DNA of 64,000 nucleotides from DATBAX01 sp963723765 (GTDB lineage Bacteria; Acidobacteriota; Terriglobia; Terriglobales; Acidobacteriaceae), in the NCBI GenBank assembly GCA_963723765.1, contig CAVRSD010000005.1, positions 1,069,264 through 1,133,263 of the forward strand, in the 5' to 3' direction. Positions 43,497 through 50,540 of this stretch are shown here, piece by piece; position 1 is the stretch's first letter, and each line of letters opens with the position of its first letter. A program made the position numbers and the translations under genes. Under the pieces are notes generated by a model, which searched no databases, was not told the DNA's origin, and worked only from the letters and a program-made list of their open reading frames with translations.

Positions 43497-43664
43497 CTAG
43501 AAATAAACCCAGTTGTCGCGGTCATCGCCACAGCGCTGGCCCGTGGCATTAGGCGAAAACTTTAATAAGGCAGGAGGCTGCGCTTTCCGGGCCGACTGCG
43601 CCTGGGCCGCCATTGTGATTCCCAGCACAAAAAGCAGGACGTTTGTTGTTGTGGTTGCCGGCAT
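43497..43664 (-). CDS. Possible small secreted protein
   Basis: 55 residues: MPATTTTNVLLFVLGITMAAQAQSARKAQ resembles a signal peptide with AQA cleavage, leaving a ~30-residue mature part with a single Cys (GQRCGDDRDNWVYF). It lies between two PQQ-propeller genes in the same direction. No ribosome site stands out and no family is known to me. It could be a fragment of a larger lost gene. Confidence 0.35.
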   Translation of the reverse strand: MPATTTTNVLLFVLGITMAAQAQSARKAQPPALLKFSPNATGQRCGDDRDNWVYF

Positions 43665-43779
43665 GATCCAGTTGGCGCTTTCGCACCTGTGATGAGAGCA
43701 GATGCAAAACACTGGCATCTTCTCATTGGCCGGAACATTCGTCTATCGCGCGTTAGAAACCGGGAAGCTTCCCCGATTA

Positions 43780-45996
43780 CTACTGTGCCGTCACCGTAAC
43801 CGTGAATACCGCTGATTTCAGGCCGGCGGCTGCCGCGCTCACGTGGACAATACCGGCAACGCCTGGAGTTGTGTACACGGTGCTGGCATGACCAGATGCA
43901 TCGGTAGCGGCCCAGGGAGGAGAAAAGCTGCCGCCCTTGCCGCCATCGCTGAAGGCCACCGTAATTCCGGACAACGGGTTAGAGTACCCATCCAGCACTG
44001 AGACCACTAGAGGCAAAGGCAACTGGGTATTGACAGGTGCAGTTTGATTGCTGCCGGTGAAGATTCTCATCACATGTGCCGGCCCGGCCACTGCAGATTC
44101 GGCAAACGTCGCCGACGCGAAACCGGGAGCCGTGCAGGTGATCGTCAAATTTTTCACCTTCGCCGGCAATGTATAGTTCGTGGTCAATTGGCCTGCGCTG
44201 GCCGTGGCTCCTGTGGCGGTGCTGAAAATCCCGCCGGCGCCTCCGTCCTTGCAGGTAATTGTCACGCCGGGCAGTGGGGCCAGGCTATACGCGTCAGCCG
44301 CTTGCACGGTAAGAGCAATCGGCAGTACCGATCTCACAATCCCCGTCTGGTTGGCGCCGGCATATGCGGATAGATTGGGAAGCAAACCATAGACGGAAAG
44401 CTGCGTAGTGCCGCCAATATAGACCTTGCCATTAACCACCGTGGGGGTAACGAACCTGGAGCTTGGCGACAATTTGTCGCGTAGTCGCAGAGCCTGGGTG
44501 GTGTCATAAAATTCGTTGGCCACGTTGGTGGCGTCAAGCGCGAACAGAATCATAAAATCGTGGTCAAGCACCCACAGAATTCCGTTGCTGTTGCCATTTG
44601 CCGAAAGTGACATCGACGGGCCGCGGTCCACAATGAATGCCGTCCCCTCGCTGACCGGCCCGCTAAGCAGGCCTGCATTGATGGAAAACATTTTTACGTA
44701 GTCTTTCTGCCCGGAAAGATACACGCTGCCGTTCCAATACACTGCCGTTGTCTTAATGGAGGTCGTGATTCCTGGGAACGACTGCACCACATTGTCATAA
44801 GCCGTATTGTATTGACCCAGATCGTCGCGGTTCACCACGTAAAGCGTGCCTTCTTTTCCGCCGCCGATCAGTACGTGGTTATTGGTCCCGCCCTGGTCCG
44901 GCGGGATGAGAATCCCTCCAGAACCCAGATCCAAATCGCTGCCGTCAAGCGTAGCCTGGTTGTAGGGTGTGAAGTAGTCGTTCACGGTGAATCCGTTCTG
45001 TGCCGAATTCAGCTTGAGAATACTGTCTCCGAAATCCGTACCACCGCTGCTGAAGTCGAACGTTCCGTTCCCGGTGGTCACATAGATGAAACCTTCGGTG
45101 TCCGCCGCCGGGCCTCCGCCCGCTTCCCAGATCGCGCCTTGTCCGCCTTGTGGCGTGGTGATGAAAGCTCCCGCCGGCTGCAACGTCGAAGCGCTATAGG
45201 CCAGCAACCAGCCGTGATAGGCACCCGAGTCGCACCCATTGGAACCGAAGCCGATATAAATCGTGCCATTGAGCAGCAATAATGCCGGCCGCTGCATTTG
45301 GACGGAGGGTGTAAAAGTCAGCAGGCCCTGGCTGGTCTGCACCGACGCATTGATCACCCTCGGGCCGTTAAATTTTTCCGCGCCGCTGGTAATGTCCAAA
45401 GCGTGCAGCGTGAAAGAGTAAACCGCTTTATCTAGCGTTTTTGAAACCAGGTAAATAGTATTGGTGGAAGAATCGATGACCGGCGTTCCCATAATACCAA
45501 TCTCGGTATAGTTGATGCTGCTGCATCCATAGTTGGCGGTACTGTTGAGTACTCCCCTGCCAAAATTCACCGTCCACAACGGAGTCGCATTCGTGCCCTG
45601 ATTATTGTCGGCATCGAAGGCATACACACTGTTGTTCTGGGTCGCCACGTACACCACATTGTGTATTGTGCCGTTTGCCAGCTGAACGTTGGGCCTATAC
45701 AGCGGCTGGCCCACAATCGAGCCATCCACTTTCTGCAAGAACAATTTGCCAAATAGTGCGGCATTGACATTCGCCGGAGTCAGGTAGGTTTCACCAAGAT
45801 TTTGCCCGGTCCGCGCAACATCGTTATGTTGCGTCAGCACGCTCATCTGGCTGTAGGCCTGCGCAGCAGACAGCAAGAAAATCAAAACCGCCAAAGCCGC
45901 AAATACCCTGGCTAGGACAGGATTACTGTGCTGTTTTGTGGATGATTGCGTTTGCTGGTTGCGATCGCCAAAACCTGTGAGTTGAATTGCCGGCAT
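43780..45996 (-). CDS. Secreted PQQ-like beta-propeller protein with two Ig-like repeats
   Basis: 738 residues; a long N-terminus precedes a signal/anchor (FAALAVLIFLLSAAQAYSQ). The propeller contains NSVYAFDADNNQGTNATPLWTVNFG, FTLHALDITSGAEKFNGPRV and GTLYVVNRDDLGQYN, block for block like the neighbour at 40733-43171. Two Big_1-like repeats end the chain (VTITCKDGGAGGIFSTATG, VAFSDGGKGGSFSPPWAATD) and it closes FTVTVTAQ. One Ig unit fewer than its paralog. The ATG at 45996 gives a long pre-signal stretch; a later start cannot be excluded. Confidence 0.87.
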   Translation of the reverse strand: MPAIQLTGFGDRNQQTQSSTKQHSNPVLARVFAALAVLIFLLSAAQAYSQMSVLTQHNDVARTGQNLGETYLTPANVNAALFGKLFLQKVDGSIVGQPLYRPNVQLANGTIHNVVYVATQNNSVYAFDADNNQGTNATPLWTVNFGRGVLNSTANYGCSSINYTEIGIMGTPVIDSSTNTIYLVSKTLDKAVYSFTLHALDITSGAEKFNGPRVINASVQTSQGLLTFTPSVQMQRPALLLLNGTIYIGFGSNGCDSGAYHGWLLAYSASTLQPAGAFITTPQGGQGAIWEAGGGPAADTEGFIYVTTGNGTFDFSSGGTDFGDSILKLNSAQNGFTVNDYFTPYNQATLDGSDLDLGSGGILIPPDQGGTNNHVLIGGGKEGTLYVVNRDDLGQYNTAYDNVVQSFPGITTSIKTTAVYWNGSVYLSGQKDYVKMFSINAGLLSGPVSEGTAFIVDRGPSMSLSANGNSNGILWVLDHDFMILFALDATNVANEFYDTTQALRLRDKLSPSSRFVTPTVVNGKVYIGGTTQLSVYGLLPNLSAYAGANQTGIVRSVLPIALTVQAADAYSLAPLPGVTITCKDGGAGGIFSTATGATASAGQLTTNYTLPAKVKNLTITCTAPGFASATFAESAVAGPAHVMRIFTGSNQTAPVNTQLPLPLVVSVLDGYSNPLSGITVAFSDGGKGGSFSPPWAATDASGHASTVYTTPGVAGIVHVSAAAAGLKSAVFTVTVTAQ

Positions 45997-46336
45997 AACT
46001 GTTGGCCCCTGGGAGAAGCATCGGTTGATGAAACACACGTTTGTCCTCAAATCGCTAGAGCAGAAGAGAGGTGTTTGCTCTGGGATCGCAGATTCTGTGG
46101 GGAGTCCAACCTGCGAATACTAGGCGAAGTATGCCATTCAGGGAACTAAGCGTCAACCTGAAAAGCAGCCTGTAGCGGGCATTATGAGCGGTTGACTTGA
46201 AATTAACTTGTACCCCGGACGATCAAGGTTACTAATTCTTGCAGTGGTAATGCTTAAAGCGGCATTTGGTAACACGTTCCAGAGCGGCGATGGTTACTCT
46301 GCTCTATACAGCCCACAAAACCGCAGCGATCCACGA
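45997..46336. other. Intergenic region upstream of the second PQQ-propeller gene
   Basis: About 340 bases between the propeller gene start and the end of the superoxide dismutase gene. It should hold the propeller promoter. I see no gene, hairpin terminator or repeat that I can support. Confidence 0.5.
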
Positions 46337-46852
46337 TCACTTTGTAATGACCCCGCAAGCGATGCGGTCTCCAGCGTTCCCTGCGGGATCAGTCTTCATA
46401 TCGTCCGGATTTGCGTGGATCACCAGCGCGGTTCCGCCATTGCTGAACAGCGAATGGCTGCCTTCCCCAAGCGTCACATCGTCGTTCACAAATTTAACTT
46501 TCGCGTTGCCTTGAGCATCCACCAAGAAGTTATTCATGTCACCCGCATGATGGCCTTCAGGATTTTCCAACCCGTGCTTTTTTCCATCCGGATTAAAGTG
46601 GGGACCAGCCGACTTGAAGTCTGGCGCGTCGCACTTGGGATTTTGGTGAATGTGGATCGCGTGCTCTCCCGGTGTCAATCCATGCAGTTTGAGCCTGAAT
46701 CCCACATGACCATTTTCCTGCCACAGGATTACCGTGCCCACATGGTTGCCTTGACCATCCTTCAATTTGACGCTCGTTTTAGCCGCGCTCGATAGCGATA
46801 ACGCGAAAATCATGACTGGAAATGCACTGGCGAAGAACGACTTGCGCTTCAT
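46337..46852 (-). CDS. sodC: Cu/Zn superoxide dismutase
   Basis: Periplasmic enzyme that dismutates superoxide. Signal peptide MKRKSFFASAFPVMIFALSLSSAA. All ligand blocks are present: HIH in GEHAIHIHQNPKC, HFNPDGKKHG, ENPEGHHAGDMNN and a late His in LVIHANPDDMKTDPAGNAGDRIACGVI. Two Cys (NPKC and IACG) supply the conserved intrasubunit disulfide. Length of 171 residues is standard. It stands alone on the minus strand with 340 bp to the next gene and 55 bp from the acyl-ligase fusion gene. Sure of function. Confidence 0.95.
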   Translation of the reverse strand: MKRKSFFASAFPVMIFALSLSSAAKTSVKLKDGQGNHVGTVILWQENGHVGFRLKLHGLTPGEHAIHIHQNPKCDAPDFKSAGPHFNPDGKKHGLENPEGHHAGDMNNFLVDAQGNAKVKFVNDDVTLGEGSHSLFSNGGTALVIHANPDDMKTDPAGNAGDRIACGVITK

Positions 46853-46907
46853 GGAAAACCTCTTTCCGCCTTCACGACCCGGAGATCAGACTCTGTGGGC
46901 AGACAGT

Positions 46908-49439
46908 TTAGAGTTCCTGCACTAGCTTTTGCAACTCACGTGCAATCCACTCCGGATCGCTCCCTGGCGGAAATCGCACGGGTGAGCCGATTCTCACTAG
47001 CACCTGCCCCGGCCACGCAAACCTTTTCTTCGCTTTTTTCAATTCGAATAGACCGTCGATGCGCATGGGCACAATCGGAATTCCAAGATTATTTGCCAGC
47101 AAACCCACGCCCGCGCGAAATGGACACAGTTTGCCATCCGTGGTGTGATGCCCCTCCGGAAAAACCAGAATGCTGTAGCCGTGATCGACCGATTCGCCGG
47201 CGTAGGCAAAGCTCTCACGGAACCCCGCCGCGCGCGGTAGCGGAAACACATTCAGCAAAGCCACGCCCAGCGCCCATTCCACGCGATCGAAAATTCCTAG
47301 CAGAATATTTCGCGTTGTGGGAGGAGTTCGCAGCGCTTCCAGTGCTTCACCCCCCGCCGCCGTGGCCAGCTTATAGCGCAACCGCGCCGGCAGCGCGGTG
47401 AGTATGAAACCAACATCCACATCGTCAATGTGATTGCTGATGACCAGAACCGGCCCGTGCGTGTCGCGCAGATTTTCCCGGCCTTCGATACGCGGCCATC
47501 CCAGAAAAAACACCGCTGGGCGCAGCAGGAGGTAATGCACCGCGACACGAACCCAGGTCACCGGCCAGCACTGCGCCCAGCGCGGATAGTGATAATGAAC
47601 GCGCTGCGGGATCTTGCCATGCAGCATGCTCTCCAGATCGCCCACTGTATTCACCGCGGCAAACCGGGTTTCGCTCAGGTCGAGTTGATAACGATCTTCG
47701 AGAGCGCCAAGCAGTTCCACTCGCTCCAGCGAGCTGAGATTCAAATCGGATTCAAGATTGGCATTCCCTGAAATCCCTGGCGAAGAAAATTTCGACGAAG
47801 TTCCTTTGACACGTCGAATGAGCTCCGCGAGCGGACTCGATGACATCTGTGCCGAAGGTTGATTCTCAAGTTGCGCTTGCACCGCCTGCAGAATCACATT
47901 GCGGCGCGGCTTCTGTGTCGATGTCCGCGGAAAATCTTCTTCCGGCCAAACCGACCACGCCCGCATACGCTGGTACTCGGCCAGCGATTCATTTGCCTGC
48001 TTCACAATTGCTTCAGCGTCGTTCCCTTCTCGAAGAATCAGCACCGCACAGGGTTCAGCATTTCCATCCCTCGGCAAGCCGACCACAACGCAATCTTTCA
48101 CTTGCGGCTGGCGGCGAAGCGCCGTCTCCAAATCGTCCGGATGTACATTCATTCCCGCAGGCGTGACGATGACCTCTTTCTTGCGTCCCTTGAAATAGAG
48201 GTTGCCGTCTGCATCGAGTTCGCCGATGTCTCCAGTGTTGTACCAGCCTGCTTCACCGCCCACCGGCCGCACCTGTTGTTCTCCCCAGTATCCTGAAGAC
48301 ACACCGCCACCGCGCACCAGGATTTCACCATCGTCGCTCAGCTTGACCTCGCGCCCCGCAAGCACTTTCCCGATCGAACCCTTGCCCCGGCGAAAAGGAT
48401 GATTGACGCTGATAAGCGAAGTGGTCTCGGTCAGCCCGTAGCCTTGAATCACAGCGAACCCAAGTCGTCCCCAAAACTCTTCGGTGTCACTGTCGAGCGC
48501 AGCACCTCCGGAGATGAACGCCCAAAACTTGAACCCGAATTGACGATGCACGCGCCGGAATATCCACCAGCGGCGCAGAAAGTGCTTCCCTCCCGCCGCC
48601 TGAAATTTTAGACGGAATTTGTCTATCTTCTTTTCATCTTCGAGATCGCGCTCAATTTTTTCTTTCAGCGATTGCAGCATGCGCGGCACTGCGACCAGCA
48701 CCGAAACCCGCTCCCGCCGGATGGTTCCGATCACCTCGGCTGGCTTCAGTGTGTCCTGGAAAATAACCGTGCCGCCCATCAGTTGTGGCAGAAACATTCC
48801 CAGGAATTGTCCGAAGACGTGGCTGAGCGGCAGCAGATTCAAGAATCGAATGGGATGCACGATGCGTTCATACTTCAAGTAGTTTCTGATCTCTGATTCG
48901 AGCGGCGTAACGTTGGCCAATACGTTGCCGTGGGTGATCACCACGCCTTTGGGCTCGGCCGTCGTGCCCGAGGTAAAGACAATCTGCAACGCGTCATCGG
49001 GTCCACTCTCGGCTGGAAAAAACGCGGACGAATGACACGACAATGCCTCAGAGAAATCCTCGAAGAGCAGCGTGGGAATCGAAGGCTGGGCATGTTCGCG
49101 CGAACACACCAGCAGCTTCGCGGCGACTTGCTGCAAGACACGAAGAGCAAACTCAGAGGCCGCCGCATCATCCATCGGGACCACGATCACGCCGACGAGG
49201 GCACAGCCAAAAAATGCCGCCACCCACTCCGCCGAGTTGGGTCCCCACAGGAGCACGCGATCGCCTTTGGCGATTCCACGCGCACGCAGCTCGCGGGCAA
49301 ACTGAAATGAAGTCTCGGCCACTTGCCGGTAGCTCCAGCGCATGCTGCGATAGCCGTGCCGCTGCACGTAGGCGCATTCACGTTCTCTTCCTTCTTGCAG
49401 AAAGTTGTCGAGGTATCCAGCTACGGATTGGCGCGCCAT
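46908..49439 (-). CDS. Acyl-AMP ligase / carrier domain / PlsC acyltransferase fusion
   Basis: 843-residue three-part protein. An adenylation domain (residues 1-~510) has the P-loop-like FTSGTTAEPKGVVITHG, the GYGLTETTSL motif and YNTGDIGELDADGNLYFKGR. A carrier domain (~525-600) carries Ser in LESDLNLSSLERVELLGALEDRY. A lysophospholipid acyltransferase domain follows, with the HX4-D motif VISNHIDDVDVG and FPEGHHTTDGKLCPFRAGVG. The order is opposite to E. coli Aas (acyltransferase first), and a carrier is built in. It probably activates a fatty acid, holds it on its own arm and transfers it to a lysolipid (inference). Divergent from the toxin gene. Confidence 0.88.
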   Translation of the reverse strand: MARQSVAGYLDNFLQEGRERECAYVQRHGYRSMRWSYRQVAETSFQFARELRARGIAKGDRVLLWGPNSAEWVAAFFGCALVGVIVVPMDDAAASEFALRVLQQVAAKLLVCSREHAQPSIPTLLFEDFSEALSCHSSAFFPAESGPDDALQIVFTSGTTAEPKGVVITHGNVLANVTPLESEIRNYLKYERIVHPIRFLNLLPLSHVFGQFLGMFLPQLMGGTVIFQDTLKPAEVIGTIRRERVSVLVAVPRMLQSLKEKIERDLEDEKKIDKFRLKFQAAGGKHFLRRWWIFRRVHRQFGFKFWAFISGGAALDSDTEEFWGRLGFAVIQGYGLTETTSLISVNHPFRRGKGSIGKVLAGREVKLSDDGEILVRGGGVSSGYWGEQQVRPVGGEAGWYNTGDIGELDADGNLYFKGRKKEVIVTPAGMNVHPDDLETALRRQPQVKDCVVVGLPRDGNAEPCAVLILREGNDAEAIVKQANESLAEYQRMRAWSVWPEEDFPRTSTQKPRRNVILQAVQAQLENQPSAQMSSSPLAELIRRVKGTSSKFSSPGISGNANLESDLNLSSLERVELLGALEDRYQLDLSETRFAAVNTVGDLESMLHGKIPQRVHYHYPRWAQCWPVTWVRVAVHYLLLRPAVFFLGWPRIEGRENLRDTHGPVLVISNHIDDVDVGFILTALPARLRYKLATAAGGEALEALRTPPTTRNILLGIFDRVEWALGVALLNVFPLPRAAGFRESFAYAGESVDHGYSILVFPEGHHTTDGKLCPFRAGVGLLANNLGIPIVPMRIDGLFELKKAKKRFAWPGQVLVRIGSPVRFPPGSDPEWIARELQKLVQEL

Positions 49440-49499
49440 AAGAAGATGGTAGCCCCGGAGGACCTTTGTCCCCAATTCATGTGCGATACTTTGGCGAAA

Positions 49500-49541
49500 T
49501 GTTCCACGGGGAACAGAGTGCAATATGTTCCCCGGGGAACA
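49500..49541. promoter_or_regulatory. Twin 16-bp palindromes resembling parS sites
   Basis: TGTTCCACGGGGAACA at 49500-49515 and TGTTCCCCGGGGAACA at 49526-49541; the second is a perfect palindrome and extends to 18 bp with flanking A and T. They differ from the widespread TGTTCCACGTGGAACA parS form by one and two bases. They lie between the divergent acyl-ligase fusion and toxin genes, 26 bases centre to centre. Either an operator pair or ParB-binding sites. Confidence 0.6.
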
Positions 49542-49607
49542 TCTGTGGAAAGTGCCAGAGCAATAAAATAGTTAGTGCAGTTTTTTCATTTAGGTACGTT
49601 GGATCTG

Positions 49608-50132
49608 GTGAGACATCGATTTCAAAGAACTTACGCTTCCGCCGGCATGGCCCTGCTGCTGGCCTTGCTCACAGCCTGCCAGTCTCCGCCTCAGAATGCC
49701 ACGCAGACGCCGAGCCCGGCCGCAGACTCGCGCTCTGTTACCGGCTCCCGGCGCGATCTCTCGCAGGATGAAGCGGCCGGCGGGCACATACTTCGAAAGC
49801 ATGTGGGCAGGACAGATGAGCAGCTGCGTGAACGTTTGGAACACGAACGCCACATCTCCGCGGCTTCGACTTACACCGATCGCGAAACGGCGGAACTGGC
49901 AGTAGGAACTGCGCTGCAACAACAGCAAGGAAAAGTTCAGCGCTGGTTGGAGCGCGAGGGCGGACATCCGAACTTGGTTTTGGATTATGACGGAGACCCG
50001 CAACATCCCATTGGGCGAAGCCTGCGGCGAGGTGAAGGTGAAAGCGAGCCCTGTTCGCATGCGCTGGTGGTGCTGAAGTGGTCCGGGCCTAATGACTTCT
50101 ATGTGCTGACTTCGTATCCGGAGTGCCGCTGA
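49608..50132 (+). CDS. Lipoprotein-anchored RNase A-like toxin (CdiA-CT RNase A family)
   Basis: 174 residues from GTG 49608. The signal VRHRFQRTYASAGMALLLALLTAC ends in a lipobox with Cys24 (no Asp at +2, so outer-membrane sorting is expected). The mature part matches the bacterial CdiA-CT RNase A domain: DEAAGGHILRKHVGRTDEQL, ISAASTYTDRETAELAV, QGKVQRWLE and FYVLTSYPE. His65, Arg76, Thr168 and Tyr170 align in spacing with the catalytic set I recall for the Yersinia kristensenii toxin. The next gene, overlapping by one base, is a CdiI-type immunity protein. No CdiA/Rhs/T6SS carrier is nearby, so an orphan envelope-tethered nuclease is inferred. Start could also be GTG 49575 or ATG 49647. Confidence 0.83.
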   Translation: MRHRFQRTYASAGMALLLALLTACQSPPQNATQTPSPAADSRSVTGSRRDLSQDEAAGGHILRKHVGRTDEQLRERLEHERHISAASTYTDRETAELAVGTALQQQQGKVQRWLEREGGHPNLVLDYDGDPQHPIGRSLRRGEGESEPCSHALVVLKWSGPNDFYVLTSYPECR

Positions 50133-50431
50133 TGAATGATCGTCATAAGAAGTCCGGAGAAGATTTTCCAGCGTTGCGGGATTTCCTGCGCGGGTATTTT
50201 CATGAAGACTGCATTGATGAATATGGATCGCTGGAAGAGGCTGCACGGCAGTTTGTTAAGGATGCCGACAAAGCACAGCGCAAGGCATTAGCTGGCGAGT
50301 GGGGGAAGTTTATGGAATTGATGGGGAAATCTCCGTTGGGAGAGATCAATGAAAGGTTGCGTGCGATGGGGAGTGGGTGTGAGTTTTCGAACGTTGAAGA
50401 GATTCAAGAGATAACGAAAGCATTTCGATAG
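50132..50431 (+). CDS. CdiI-type immunity protein for the RNase A-like toxin
   Basis: 99 residues, acidic and helical: FPALRDFLRGYFHEDCIDEYGSLEEAARQFVKDAD is the signature opening of the contact-dependent inhibition immunity family (CdiI_2 type). There is no signal peptide, so it acts in the cytoplasm, where such proteins block the cognate nuclease. Its ATG shares its A with the toxin TGA (TGATG); a GTG nine bases earlier is less likely. Coupled translation ensures immunity with toxin synthesis. Confidence 0.83.
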   Translation: MNDRHKKSGEDFPALRDFLRGYFHEDCIDEYGSLEEAARQFVKDADKAQRKALAGEWGKFMELMGKSPLGEINERLRAMGSGCEFSNVEEIQEITKAFR

Positions 50432-50499
50432 GTTTGCGCCAGGGGCGCGTGGTCGCAGGTCATGCCCACCCCGGACCTCCGTGGCGCTGCGCCCGCCCT

Positions 50500-50516
50500 C
50501 CCGCAAAATGCGCGGG
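50500..50516. terminator. GC-rich hairpin between convergent immunity and permease genes
   Basis: CCCGC, seven-base loop, GCGGG within the 109-bp gap. No T-run on either strand, so only a possible bidirectional terminator. Confidence 0.3.
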
Positions 50517-50540
50517 AAGGACGGGGCATCCTGCTGATTT

